Below are positions 1-9,326 of a stretch of DNA of 64,000 bases, in pieces. Location: contig JAGDZR010000004.1 of assembly GCA_049115695.1 (NCBI GenBank), forward strand, positions 124,001 through 188,000, in the 5' to 3' direction. A model generated the notes under the pieces. That model saw only the letters and a program-made list of their open reading frames with translations. It did no database searches and was not told the origin of the DNA. The position numbers and the translations under genes are program-made. Numbering within the stretch: position 1 is the first letter of the stretch; each line of letters opens with the position of its first letter. This DNA comes from JAGDZR01 sp049115695. GTDB lineage: Bacteria > Bacteroidota > Bacteroidia > Cytophagales > Cyclobacteriaceae.

Positions 1-1991
1 TCCTGAAGCCTTGTGATAGATTTACTCTGAAATTCTGCACCTTGCAAACCATCATTGACGTTGTAATTCACAAACTGCTCATTACTTAATGTTAGATGAG
101 AAATTCCACTTTTAGTAGTTATCCAATATTCATTGTCGCTTCCCTCTTCAATTCCAATAACCAGATTATTTGGTAATCCATCATTGACCGAATAGCTTTT
201 GACATAATTCAGTTTTTCATCGAGATGATGTAACCCTAAATCAGAGCCAATCCAGATATGATGATTGTGATCCTCGGTAATGTAGTTGATCTGACCTCTT
301 GAAATATTTGGAATATTCAATCGGTTAAAGGACAACTTCTCGTCTTTCAGCTGATAATAGTCATCCACACTTACCCAACAGAGTCCCAGGTCAGTTCCGA
401 TGAGCACTCGGTCCTGAGAATCTATAAAGATCATAAACACAAAATCACTCATCAAACTTGATGAATCATTGACATCTCTTATATGATGTTCGAAAGAGTT
501 GGTTGCCGAATTAAATATATTAAGCCCTGCCTCCTGAGTTCCTAACCATAGATTACGATATTTATCCTCCTGAGCACACCAAACTGTATTTTGTCCAATC
601 GAATGAGGGTTCTCACTATCGTACAGGTACCGGATATTTTGCTTACCATCGGGATAAAACCGATTTAGTCCTCCATCCCAGGTACAAATCCAAATAGAAC
701 CATCATAGCTTGATTCCATGTATAGAATTTTATCCGTACTCAGGGTATTGGGATCATGAGGGTCATGCCTGAAGTGGTTGAAGGTTCCGTTTTCTTCATT
801 GAATAGATTCAACCCACCACCATCAGCGCCAATCCAAATTCTTCCATTTTTATCCTGAAGTACTGCCTGTCCGATTCTTGTGCTTAACCCTGAAGCCATG
901 CCTTCTTTATAAAAATAATGTCCAAAAGCAGATTTAGATTGATCCAACTTCACTACTCCTTTGTTATAAGTTCCAATCCAAATAATTCCTCTCTTGTCTT
1001 GAATAATTTTGGATGGTTGATTGTTAGGTATTGAAAACGGGTCTCCTTTGTCATTCACAATATGTGCCACCATATTTCCTTTGCTATCGAGGACATAGAT
1101 TCCCTGGCTTGAGGTTGAAATCCAGATATACCCATCATCGTCCTGGAAGATGTCATAAATCCCAATTTTACCTAAGTCAAGTTCAAGCCTTTCAAACTCT
1201 CCATCCTTGCGAAGGATGATTAATTGTGAAAGACTACTGCCACTCCATACATTCCCATCTCTATCTACCATCAAGGCTATGGGTATGTAATCCAACTGAC
1301 TCAAATTTTCTGATCTCCGGTCATAACGAATGAAATTGCTATGATCAAAATTGAATTGATTGATATGATCACCTCTTGTGGAAAGCCAGACGTTTCCGTC
1401 AACCTCAACGGCTATCCTGGAAACATCGTTGTTGTCAATAGATTCATCCTGTCCATTTACATTGAAATAATGCGTGAAGTTGAGCCCATAATAGCCTTCA
1501 CCATCGTACTCATCCAGGATTGATCTGAATACGCCATTTTTCGTGGCAATCCAGATTGAATTGTGCTTTGGATTGTAGGCAATATCATTGATCACATAAC
1601 TAGCAGAGATTGCAGTGGGTCCAAGGTCTACCTGATAAAAAACACCTTGCGACTTGTTGAAGATGTTCAGTCCGTTTTTTGTACCAATCCATAGGTTTCC
1701 ATTTCCATCTTCTGCAATTGCATTTACGCGATTATTGCTGAGTGAATTGGGGTCATTAGGATTTGGTCTGAATATTTCGATGGTATAGCCATCAAACTTA
1801 CTTAATCCGTCGATTGTTCCGATCCATATATATCCCTCACTGTCCTGAAATACATCTAAACATGTGCTGCTTGAAAGCCCCTCCTCTGTTGAGAAGTTTT
1901 CAAACTTCAGATTAGTGAACTGTGCCTGGGTGCTCAGCAGACAAATTGCATAAAAACAAAAGGCAAATCCTATCTTCTTCATCTCATTCAT
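1..1991 (-). CDS. Two-component regulator propeller protein, N-terminal part (probable hybrid two-component system)
   Basis: This open frame starts at ATG 1991 (alternative ATG 1982, giving an MKK signal peptide ending STQAQ) and runs off the left edge, so about 663 residues are visible. After the signal peptide come many repeats of the regulator-propeller type, such as GLSSSTCLDVFQDSEGYIW, IAEDGNGNLWIGTKNG, VLQDKNGRIWIGADGGG and ITEDHNHHIWIGSDLG. Such repeats form the periplasmic ligand-binding propellers of Bacteroidota hybrid two-component sensors. The kinase, receiver and AraC-type output parts would lie outside the window, so calling it an HTCS is inference; a plain sensor kinase or a LuxR-type propeller protein is possible. 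Its place at the head of a PUL suggests that it senses an oligosaccharide and controls the genes that follow. Confidence 0.85.
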   Translation of the reverse strand, partial: MNEMKKIGFAFCFYAICLLSTQAQFTNLKFENFSTEEGLSSSTCLDVFQDSEGYIWIGTIDGLSKFDGYTIEIFRPNPNDPNSLSNNRVNAIAEDGNGNLWIGTKNGLNIFNKSQGVFYQVDLGPTAISASYVINDIAYNPKHNSIWIATKNGVFRSILDEYDGEGYYGLNFTHYFNVNGQDESIDNNDVSRIAVEVDGNVWLSTRGDHINQFNFDHSNFIRYDRRSENLSQLDYIPIALMVDRDGNVWSGSSLSQLIILRKDGEFERLELDLGKIGIYDIFQDDDGYIWISTSSQGIYVLDSKGNMVAHIVNDKGDPFSIPNNQPSKIIQDKRGIIWIGTYNKGVVKLDQSKSAFGHYFYKEGMASGLSTRIGQAVLQDKNGRIWIGADGGGLNLFNEENGTFNHFRHDPHDPNTLSTDKILYMESSYDGSIWICTWDGGLNRFYPDGKQNIRYLYDSENPHSIGQNTVWCAQEDKYRNLWLGTQEAGLNIFNSATNSFEHHIRDVNDSSSLMSDFVFMIFIDSQDRVLIGTDLGLCWVSVDDYYQLKDEKLSFNRLNIPNISRGQINYITEDHNHHIWIGSDLGLHHLDEKLNYVKSYSVNDGLPNNLVIGIEEGSDNEYWITTKSGISHLTLSNEQFVNYNVNDGLQGAEFQSKSITRLQ

Positions 1992-2084
1992 ACCTATTCA
2001 TCTTATAAAGTTACTGGAAATATTGTCTCATTTTTTGTAATTCCTGTGTCAAAAATCAAGGAATACAGTGTCGAATTGAGGGAT

Positions 2085-2119
2085 GAATCATGAGTTATCA
2101 CTATTGAGTCATAATTCAT
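2085..2119 (+). promoter_or_regulatory. Putative AraC-type operator, site C (upstream of GH88 gene)
   Basis: Two 14-bp half-sites, GAATCATGAGTTAT (2085-2098) and GAGTCATAATTCAT (2106-2119), are direct repeats with a 21-bp period. On the other strand they read ATAACTCATGATTC and ATGAATTATGACTC, which match the half-sites found upstream of other PUL genes. The site lies 154 bp before the GH88 ATG and between that gene and the divergent propeller regulator. A weak -7-like box, TACAATTG, is at 2147-2154. Confidence 0.55.
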
Positions 2120-2272
2120 ATGAGAGGGTATATGAAAAGCAGAACTTACAATTGATTTCATTAATACAAGATTTCATTAATCAATTCTTTTGGTCCTTAT
2201 GGACTATGTGTACGAGATGATTCATGGGAGCTTTGAATGACCTAACATTTGTTTTGAGAACACTTTGAGTTT

Positions 2273-3502
2273 ATGACCAAGTATTTATTTGCGGGCCTTT
2301 TTGCCATCAGTATCATCGGCTGTCAACCCAGAAAGACGCTTGTTTCTCCTGAAACTAAGCAAATATTTGATGTAGATCAACAGCTAGACTATTGCGCTGC
2401 ACAAGTGGAAAAAACACTGGCCCAAGTGCCTGAATCTGGAACCATTCCAAGAAACGTCTTAAACGGTAAAAAAGATTGGACCATGGTCGATTATAAAGAT
2501 TGGACAAGTGGATTCTGGCCTGGTGTATTGTGGTATGTATACGAGTATACAGGTGAAGACAAATGGTTAAATGAGGCCGATAGGTTTACTGAGTATTTGA
2601 AGCCACTTTCCGTGCAACCAGCTTACGATCATGATTTGGGATTTCAGGTATTCAATAGTGCTGGAAACGGCTATCGCCTGACTCAGCAAAACAAATACAA
2701 GGACATGGTATTAAAGACAGCTGATACGCTCGCGACATTGTTCAACCCCACAGTTGGCACTATACTATCCTGGCCCAGAAAATCAGAATACCCTCATAAT
2801 ACAATCATAGATAACCTAATGAATCTGGAATTGCTCACCTGGTCTGCTAATAATGGGGGCACCAAGAGTCTATATAATGTGGCAATGGCCCATGCTGATA
2901 CCACTATGGATAATCACTTTAGAGAAGACTATTCGGCTTATCACGTCCTCGTGTATGATACCATCACAGGAAACAAACTCCGGGGAGTTACGCATCAAGG
3001 TTATGCCGATGAGACTATGTGGGCCAGAGGTCAGGCCTGGGCGATCTACGGCTATACGATGATGTATCGTGAAACCAGCGAAAAGAAATACCTTGATTTT
3101 GCTCACAAGATCACAAAAATCTACCTGGACCGGTTGCCAAAAGACCTGATTCCTTACTGGGACTTTGATCATCCTGATATTCCAAATATCCCAAGAGATG
3201 CATCAGCAGCCGCAATAGTGTCTTCAGCACTGTTCGAGCTGGCTGGCTATACCACTGATTCAGATGTAAAACAGAACTACATCGATCAGGCAACCGCCAT
3301 GATCACCGAGCTATCAAATAATTATCAAAGCAGAGATGAAAATTCCGCATTTCTTAAGCACTGTACAGGGCATCATCCAGGGGGCACTGAAATAGACGCT
3401 TCCATCATCTATGCGGATTATTACTATATCGAAGCATTGCTTAGATACAAGAAACTTCAGGATGGTATACCAGTCGTCAACTCCGTGTTGGCTAATAGCT
3501 GA
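2273..3502 (+). CDS. GH88 unsaturated glucuronyl hydrolase, lipoprotein
   Basis: The 409-residue protein begins with a lipoprotein signal (SIIGCQ, Cys17). The rest is an alpha/alpha-barrel protein of the glycoside hydrolase family 88 type. The conserved acidic residues of the family are visible in DHDLGF (residues 119-124) and IIDNLMN (Asp180). GH88 enzymes hydrate and remove the 4,5-unsaturated uronic acid that polysaccharide lyases leave at the non-reducing end of oligosaccharides. That job fits the heparinase-like lyases encoded downstream. It is the only plus-strand gene of the PUL, is divergent from the regulator and has its own candidate operator. Cell-surface or periplasmic location is inferred from the lipobox. 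Confidence 0.9.
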   Translation: MTKYLFAGLFAISIIGCQPRKTLVSPETKQIFDVDQQLDYCAAQVEKTLAQVPESGTIPRNVLNGKKDWTMVDYKDWTSGFWPGVLWYVYEYTGEDKWLNEADRFTEYLKPLSVQPAYDHDLGFQVFNSAGNGYRLTQQNKYKDMVLKTADTLATLFNPTVGTILSWPRKSEYPHNTIIDNLMNLELLTWSANNGGTKSLYNVAMAHADTTMDNHFREDYSAYHVLVYDTITGNKLRGVTHQGYADETMWARGQAWAIYGYTMMYRETSEKKYLDFAHKITKIYLDRLPKDLIPYWDFDHPDIPNIPRDASAAAIVSSALFELAGYTTDSDVKQNYIDQATAMITELSNNYQSRDENSAFLKHCTGHHPGGTEIDASIIYADYYYIEALLRYKKLQDGIPVVNSVLANS

Positions 3503-3553
3503 TATGCCCTGATAAAGACGAACTCTTCTTCATACAATTAGTTCATACTTCTA

Positions 3554-3580
3554 ATGCCGCTGGATTTATTCCGGTGGCAT
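3554..3580. terminator. Stem-loop between convergent genes
   Basis: An 11-bp stem begins ATGCCGCTGGA and closes with TCCGGTGGCAT around a short TTTAT loop, with G-T pairs in the middle. It is followed by TTTACT on the plus strand. It lies between the convergent GH88 and SGNH genes and could stop transcription from both sides. The U-tract is weak. Confidence 0.5.
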
Positions 3581-3657
3581 TTACTATTGGGGTCCTTCAA
3601 ATCGGAATTGAGATTAGCGTAATTGTGGAAATCGATGTTTTGGTCATTAAACCAAAG

Positions 3658-4356
3658 TCATTCAGGATGATTTAGCAACTCCTGTAATACAGCAGGATAG
3701 CTACTCTCCAAACCTCCTCCATAGGTAATGGAATCACCAAAACAGATGATCTTATCGTATTGATCAAGTAGCTGATGATCCTTCAAAAATTGGAACACAT
3801 TGGCTGCTATGAAGTGATAGCCAAGTGCCGTCGGATGCACACCGTCTTGTTTACCGCTATTCCAGGCATTTTTGATGAAAAGATCTTTGTTATGGTTGGG
3901 AAGATTCAACGCTTTGAATCGATCATTAAGGTCCAGGAAATAAATTCCTTCTTGATGTTGTAAAGATTCCACAATGGTTTTCACAGTGTCTAACTTAGCG
4001 TTTGGGACTTGTTCAAAAAGTGCCCGATCATGTCGCATAAACAAGTATGCACTATCGACCGGGGGAGGGCTCATTAAGAGTACTTCCGCGCCACCTCCAC
4101 GGATGGTAGAGATCAATGCTCCCAGATTTTCCTGATATGACTTAAAGGAGATCATCTTCTTGGAATTCAGCATATCATTGGTCCCTGCCATAAGGATCAC
4201 CAAGTCCGGATTTTGGCTCAATACATCAACCTCCACTCTTTCCAATAGATCGACTGTTGTATTTCCTCCAATACCAGCATTAATCACCTGCGCCTGCAGG
4301 GAACCAGTCATTCCCGTGAACATTAAAAGGATTATATGAGGAATTGTATGAATCAC
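3658..4356 (-). CDS. Secreted SGNH/GDSL hydrolase with permuted catalytic blocks
   Basis: The 232-residue protein has a signal peptide (to about Ala22) and all the conserved SGNH blocks, but in an unusual order. Block II comes first (NAGIGGNT, 26-33), then block III (AGTND, 57-61), then block V (DGVH, Asp171 and His174). Block I with the nucleophile comes last (CFGDSITYGGG, Ser209), 24 residues before the stop. In normal family members the GDS block is N-terminal. Joining this C-terminal segment to the front would recreate a standard fold, so this looks like a circular permutation. The role is probably removal of acetyl or other ester groups from the PUL substrate. The start overlaps the stop of the upstream FAD oxidoreductase gene by 4 bp (ATGA), suggesting translational coupling. 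Confidence 0.85.
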   Translation of the reverse strand: MIHTIPHIILLMFTGMTGSLQAQVINAGIGGNTTVDLLERVEVDVLSQNPDLVILMAGTNDMLNSKKMISFKSYQENLGALISTIRGGGAEVLLMSPPPVDSAYLFMRHDRALFEQVPNAKLDTVKTIVESLQHQEGIYFLDLNDRFKALNLPNHNKDLFIKNAWNSGKQDGVHPTALGYHFIAANVFQFLKDHQLLDQYDKIICFGDSITYGGGLESSYPAVLQELLNHPE

Positions 4357-5738
4357 TCTCCCAGATAAGCTTTGTTCTCTTTTAAAACAGTTGCTAGTTT
4401 GCCATAATCAACTGCTTCCGGATCAATGTTATCTATAGCCGCCAAGCCAGCAAGTGTTCCTGCTCCCTGACCAATAGACATGGCAATCGGAGTGACGCGT
4501 ACAGCAGCACTTGCATGATGATCTGCTCCTATAGCTCTACCAGCTAAAACAAGATTGTGCACCTCCCTGGTCAACAAAGACTCCACCGGTATGTAATACA
4601 TCCCTGCTTCTCTCAAGTGAACTGAATCGGTGGTTCCTCCATCAGGTGAATGAATATCAATGGGATAACCACCTACTGCAATGGGCTTTTCAAACTTCCT
4701 TTCATTGACCAGGTCATTGGTTGTCATTACGTACCGGGCATGTGGATGTCTCGATTCACGAATACCCACATGTGGTGCGGTGCTTACCAAAGTAGCGTTT
4801 TCAAACCCTGGAACATATTGCTGCAGGAATGCATAAATCTCAAGGCATTGTTTTCTACCCAAAGTTTCAGCCTTGCTAATGTCAAATGGATTCAATGGGT
4901 TGAGCCCCAGAATTCTGGATGTATTGAAGATGAACTCCCCTTCTGTGTTCGTTTCAAAAAAGAGGACATTGTCTCTTGGAATGGTTACTTCTCCTTTGGC
5001 CTTGGCTTGTTCCCACAAATCATAGAAGCCCCAAAGTGAAATGCGCTGGGTCTTATTGAGAATAGCTGCCTTCCCTTCGTTTCTGATATTATCGTCAAAC
5101 TGATCCCAGTTTTCGCTAATGTACTTTCTCAAAGTCTGGGTGTCTACATTTCCAACTTTCACATTCATTGTCATCGGCTGGGATTTGTTGTCTTCCGCTC
5201 TGCCTTCGGTAAAGGGCACGCCAGACAATTTCACCAGCTCACTATCTCCACTGGCATCTACAAATTGTTTACCTCTTACTTCTTGAATCCCTCCTCTATT
5301 ATGGATAATAATTGATGCTATTTGATCTCCTTCAACCGATGCATCAATTAATCGGGTATGATACAGTATTTCTACACCTGCTTCTATTACCATATCTTCC
5401 AATACAACCTTGAGCATTTCAGCATCAAAAGGAGTCACGGTAGAACAGTAGCCAGTACCATCCAATATGTGTCCGGGGCTTGCCCCTTTTTCCACCAGGC
5501 GATCGACCATCTCATTGGCAGTTCCAAACACCAATTGCCTCCCTGCGCGATTATGAAACGTCATCATAGGACCCACTCCCATGGCCGTGAGTGTCCCTCC
5601 TAAAAATCCAAACTGTTCTATCAACAACGTTTTCGCTCCTGTCTTGCCCGCTGCAATAGCCGCATGACTTCCAGAGACACCACCGCCCACTACAATTACA
5701 TCATATGCTCCGATCAGTTTTGTATCAAATGATTTCAT
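4353..5738 (-). CDS. FAD-dependent oxidoreductase (FAD_oxidored-type)
   Basis: The 461-residue protein opens with a dinucleotide-binding motif (VIVVGGGVSGSHAAIAAGK, residues about 15-33) followed by EQFGFLGGTLTAMGVGP. This pattern is seen in FAD-dependent oxidoreductases common in Bacteroidota and Planctomycetota sugar-degradation clusters. GRAIGADHHASAAVRVTP near the C-terminus is also typical of the family. I see no signal peptide, so it is probably cytoplasmic. It overlaps both neighbours by 4 bp (SGNH hydrolase downstream, symporter upstream), so the three are surely co-transcribed. The substrate is unknown; oxidation of an imported sugar or its product is an inference from context. Confidence 0.8.
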   Translation of the reverse strand: MKSFDTKLIGAYDVIVVGGGVSGSHAAIAAGKTGAKTLLIEQFGFLGGTLTAMGVGPMMTFHNRAGRQLVFGTANEMVDRLVEKGASPGHILDGTGYCSTVTPFDAEMLKVVLEDMVIEAGVEILYHTRLIDASVEGDQIASIIIHNRGGIQEVRGKQFVDASGDSELVKLSGVPFTEGRAEDNKSQPMTMNVKVGNVDTQTLRKYISENWDQFDDNIRNEGKAAILNKTQRISLWGFYDLWEQAKAKGEVTIPRDNVLFFETNTEGEFIFNTSRILGLNPLNPFDISKAETLGRKQCLEIYAFLQQYVPGFENATLVSTAPHVGIRESRHPHARYVMTTNDLVNERKFEKPIAVGGYPIDIHSPDGGTTDSVHLREAGMYYIPVESLLTREVHNLVLAGRAIGADHHASAAVRVTPIAMSIGQGAGTLAGLAAIDNIDPEAVDYGKLATVLKENKAYLGE

Positions 5739-7276
5739 GCTTTTTGTTTTATAAATGAATCAAACAGCAGTGCTACAGCAATTACCATTAATGCCCCCAC
5801 TGGAAACCACCAGAAGAAGCTGATGCCTTCCACATGCATCCAGACAATGGATACTATTGCCATCACTGACCCGGTAAGGATGCCAATGAAAGTACCCTTT
5901 CTGAAAAGAGCCAGAAAAGCAATACCAATCAAGGATCCATAAACATACCCCGGGACCTTAAATCCGAGTGCCAGAAGTCCTTGATCCTGAAGAAAACTAA
6001 ATCCATAGGCCAACAATGCCAATATCATCCCCCATCCAATAATGGTGAAGCGAGCAATGCGCACTACTTTTTTCTCTTCCATGGTTTTCAGCTTCGGAAA
6101 TAGCAATCCGCCTACTCCCATGACACTCGTTTGTGATAACGCCGTGAGCGCTGAGTCCAACGTAGAAATACCTGCCGCGAACATCGCCGCGATGATCAAA
6201 CCCGAAATACCATTTGGTAATTCATTTACCACGTAGTACGGAAATATCTTGTCTGGCTCTTGTTGCACAGCTGCAGCCATGTCAGGTGAAAGTGGATTGA
6301 TGTGATAGTAGGCCACCAACTCAATGCCTACAAAAGCCATGATCCAGGTAGTAATCACACCAATGACCGAAAATCCGACAGCCTTTTGAGCTTCTTTAAG
6401 GTTCTTGCAGGTCAATGCCCGTTGTGTGACTACCTGGTCTACTGCATTCATCCCAAATTCAAAAAAAGTGCAACCCAATACACCCACCCAGAGGGTATAT
6501 GTTTTATGTGGATCCAATGACAAGTCGAGTAGTGCCAACTTTGATTTTTGATCAGCAATCGACATCATTTCACCCAATCCGCCTGGAATGCCATCCAGGG
6601 CAAAAAACAATGCGAAAAGTGCCCCAAATATGAAAATCACAAACTGAATGGCATCCGTCCAGATCACAGTGGTAATTCCCCCTATATAAGACCAAATAAC
6701 AGCGAAGGCTGCAATGATCAGTATGCACACAATGGTGTCCTGTCCTGTAATCACACTAAGCACAAGCGCCGTACCAAGGAGTCGCACTCCCTGACTCATC
6801 GTCGCTCCCACCATGAAGAAGGTACGTGACAATTGGCTTACCTGGATACCCAATCGCTTTTGGATAAACTCGTATGGACTATAGACGTTCTCCTGATAAT
6901 ATTCCCTAAGCAATACAAAGACGAACAATACATTGCCCAGGGCAAAACCAATTGTCATTTGCAGGTAGGTCAAATCTCCCTGCATCGAAAACACAAAAGC
7001 AGGAACCGCGATAAAGGTCGCCACGCTGGTTTTAGTAGCAATCAGGGAAAGAGAAACCGACCACCAGGGTAATTTGTTTCCTCCTTTGAAAAAGTCATCC
7101 AGCCCCTCTCCATTACCTTTTAGTAATTCACCCAGGAGCGTTGTACCCAGTAGGAAAACGATCAGGATGATCCAATTCAAAGTACTGAAATTATCAGAAG
7201 CAATAGGCTCAGGTGTTTGAGCGGCTGAAGCTAGTGTTGTGACAAGTAATAAGGATATGAATGCGATCTTTCTCAA
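5735..7276 (-). CDS. Sodium:solute symporter (SSS family)
   Basis: The 513-residue protein has a cleavable-looking N-terminal signal (ending about ASAAQ) followed by about 13 hydrophobic segments. Family-typical stretches are seen: NKLPWWSVSLSLIATKTS near residue 70, YSPYEFIQKRLG, IGGITTVIWTDAIQF, and a late AAMFAAGISTLDSALTALSQ. SSS transporters couple sugar, sugar-acid or sialic-acid uptake to sodium. With no SusC/SusD or ABC permease seen in the PUL, this is the best candidate for taking monosaccharides or unsaturated uronates through the inner membrane. It sits between the GH97 gene (10-bp gap) and the FAD oxidoreductase (4-bp overlap). Confidence 0.9.
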   Translation of the reverse strand: MRKIAFISLLLVTTLASAAQTPEPIASDNFSTLNWIILIVFLLGTTLLGELLKGNGEGLDDFFKGGNKLPWWSVSLSLIATKTSVATFIAVPAFVFSMQGDLTYLQMTIGFALGNVLFVFVLLREYYQENVYSPYEFIQKRLGIQVSQLSRTFFMVGATMSQGVRLLGTALVLSVITGQDTIVCILIIAAFAVIWSYIGGITTVIWTDAIQFVIFIFGALFALFFALDGIPGGLGEMMSIADQKSKLALLDLSLDPHKTYTLWVGVLGCTFFEFGMNAVDQVVTQRALTCKNLKEAQKAVGFSVIGVITTWIMAFVGIELVAYYHINPLSPDMAAAVQQEPDKIFPYYVVNELPNGISGLIIAAMFAAGISTLDSALTALSQTSVMGVGGLLFPKLKTMEEKKVVRIARFTIIGWGMILALLAYGFSFLQDQGLLALGFKVPGYVYGSLIGIAFLALFRKGTFIGILTGSVMAIVSIVWMHVEGISFFWWFPVGALMVIAVALLFDSFIKQKA

Positions 7277-7286
7277 GGGTCTGTTG

Positions 7287-9266
7287 TTACTCGTTCACTG
7301 GAGTTAGTTGCATGGCAAAACCATTATTAGCTAAAACATTCAAGTCCATTTTGCTTTTGCTGTCAAGCACTACTTCCTCAATTTTCACTCTGGTCCTCGT
7401 CTCCACAGTGTCATCATCTGTGTACAACTTGCCTCTATATTTTTTACCCTCCATCAAAAAGGATAAATCAACCTTTACGTTTCTTTCTTCAGGCCCGTTG
7501 ATACCACCAATAAACCAATCCGATTCTTTGCGACGAGCAATCACTCCTATCTTTCCTATTTCAGCTACCAATACGCTGGTTTCATCCCAGGTAGTTGGCA
7601 CATTGTTGAAAAACTCCAGTTCGGGTTCATTGCCGATTGTTTTGGTATCTCCCCAGAGACCATCAAGCTTTTCCGGAGCGGCGGGTGCCCGATCGTACCA
7701 ATACAAGAACTGCATCGGACTAAACAAGCAAACTGTTTTCGCTAATTGGGAAGCGTGTGAGCCCATCGTTTCCACTCGCTTGTTGTAATAGCACACTGTG
7801 TTGTCGGCAGCTCCAGCTAGCATTCTGGTGAACATGGTAATCAAGGTATGCTCATTGGTTACTGTTGTTTCATCTCCGGCTATTCCTTCTTGCGTAAGAA
7901 AATTGGGATAGGTTCTCGAAAACCCAGTGGGACGGTATTCATCATGCACATCAACAATCATTTCATATTCTGCGGTCCTTTTGATGGCATTATGAAGCCA
8001 GGCGGTGGCATCCTGATCACCAACACGTACAAAACCATATTTGATACCCGCTATTCCCCATTCTTTGAAGAGAGGCAGCAAATCATCCAACTGCTTTTCA
8101 AGTGAACGCCTGTTGACATACAACATCACTTTTACACCTTTTTCTTTGGCATAAGCCGTAATTGTTTCCAAATCAAATGGGCCTTTTGATCGTTTCGGAT
8201 CTAGTGTCTGGGTGGTTGCATCAGAATTATCATCCATCTCATTGCCGTACCAACCAGCATCAAAATGGACGTACTGCATGTTGTGAGAAGCCACAAAATC
8301 AATTGCACTCAATCCACCCTCTGTTGTCAGTGTAGTCTCTCTCAGTACTTTTCCTGGCAGAATCCAAGAATCATCTTCAATGACGCTCGGATCATTGAGA
8401 TTTTGAATCAGGTAGTTTTTCTCCAAAAGCTCACCATAACTATTTCCAATCATTATCACCCGCCAAGGTGATTGAAATGGCAATTCCATTTTCACTTTAT
8501 CCACCTGACTCCTTCCACTTTTCAGAGCACCGGTAATGGTATCTTGTTTTACGTCCTGAAGCTTACCGTCAAGGCTGGAAAGAATTGACAAAGGTTGATT
8601 TGGATCAGCATTGAAACTCAACCGTGCATAGTCTACCAGTTTCGCTTCGGCCAGCGCAATTTTCAAGTCATCCCTATATTCAATGAGCAACGGACGCTCT
8701 GCTCCTGATTTCAATTGACTCAAAGGAATCTTTTGATACTCACCCTGGGCGGTAAGTCGTCCTCGTTGGCGTTCGGGAGTAGACCATACCTCATAGTCTT
8801 TATCAAACCTGTAACTTATCAATTCATCATCCAGACTGATTGATTTCAATCCATTTTGCGCCAGGACTTCATAAGAAAACGCTACTCCTTCATCATAGGC
8901 CCTAATGATCAGATTTAGTTTGGCCTCAGGACTTGCCAATGACACTGTTGTCTCATTGTAGTTGTCTGGAACGGTGCTTAATTCTCCAAAGTGAGTTTCC
9001 CATTCACTTTTTCTAGAAACTTCAACCACATTAATTACTTTGAAATCACTGTTGAAATTAATGTCCTTTGAAAGCAGACTTATTTTCGAGAATTGGATAA
9101 TGGTCTTTTCTTCTCTCAGTACAGAAAAAGAAACCCCTTCACTCCCTTCTGGAAACAGAATAAAACTGTTTTTCCCATTTGGTGACGCCACCTCAATTGG
9201 GGCTATAGCATCACCTTCGCAACTGATTAAAATAAGGCAAACAATAAGTACTAATGCGTTTTTCAT
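7287..9266 (-). CDS. GH97 family glycoside hydrolase, lipoprotein
   Basis: The 659-residue protein has a lipobox (LILISC, Cys16), an N-terminal beta-supersandwich, a central (beta/alpha)8 barrel and a C-terminal beta domain, the standard GH97 layout. Barrel motifs include VHFDAGWYG, VKVMLYVNRR, the stretch IVDVHDEYRPTGFSRTYPN and QEGIAGDE. At the strand where retaining GH97 members carry an Asp nucleophile, this protein reads GIKYGF with Gly. That is closer to the inverting SusB-like branch, in which Glu residues do the chemistry. The exact specificity (alpha-glucoside, alpha-galactoside or other) cannot be read off. It is co-directional with the heparinase-like gene upstream (60-bp gap) and the symporter downstream. 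Confidence 0.88.
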   Translation of the reverse strand: MKNALVLIVCLILISCEGDAIAPIEVASPNGKNSFILFPEGSEGVSFSVLREEKTIIQFSKISLLSKDINFNSDFKVINVVEVSRKSEWETHFGELSTVPDNYNETTVSLASPEAKLNLIIRAYDEGVAFSYEVLAQNGLKSISLDDELISYRFDKDYEVWSTPERQRGRLTAQGEYQKIPLSQLKSGAERPLLIEYRDDLKIALAEAKLVDYARLSFNADPNQPLSILSSLDGKLQDVKQDTITGALKSGRSQVDKVKMELPFQSPWRVIMIGNSYGELLEKNYLIQNLNDPSVIEDDSWILPGKVLRETTLTTEGGLSAIDFVASHNMQYVHFDAGWYGNEMDDNSDATTQTLDPKRSKGPFDLETITAYAKEKGVKVMLYVNRRSLEKQLDDLLPLFKEWGIAGIKYGFVRVGDQDATAWLHNAIKRTAEYEMIVDVHDEYRPTGFSRTYPNFLTQEGIAGDETTVTNEHTLITMFTRMLAGAADNTVCYYNKRVETMGSHASQLAKTVCLFSPMQFLYWYDRAPAAPEKLDGLWGDTKTIGNEPELEFFNNVPTTWDETSVLVAEIGKIGVIARRKESDWFIGGINGPEERNVKVDLSFLMEGKKYRGKLYTDDDTVETRTRVKIEEVVLDSKSKMDLNVLANNGFAMQLTPVNE

Positions 9267-9326
9267 AAATGGTCAATTGAAGAAATGATTGCTTTTTTTA
9301 TTTGTCTAAGTTTCACAAGGTGCTCA

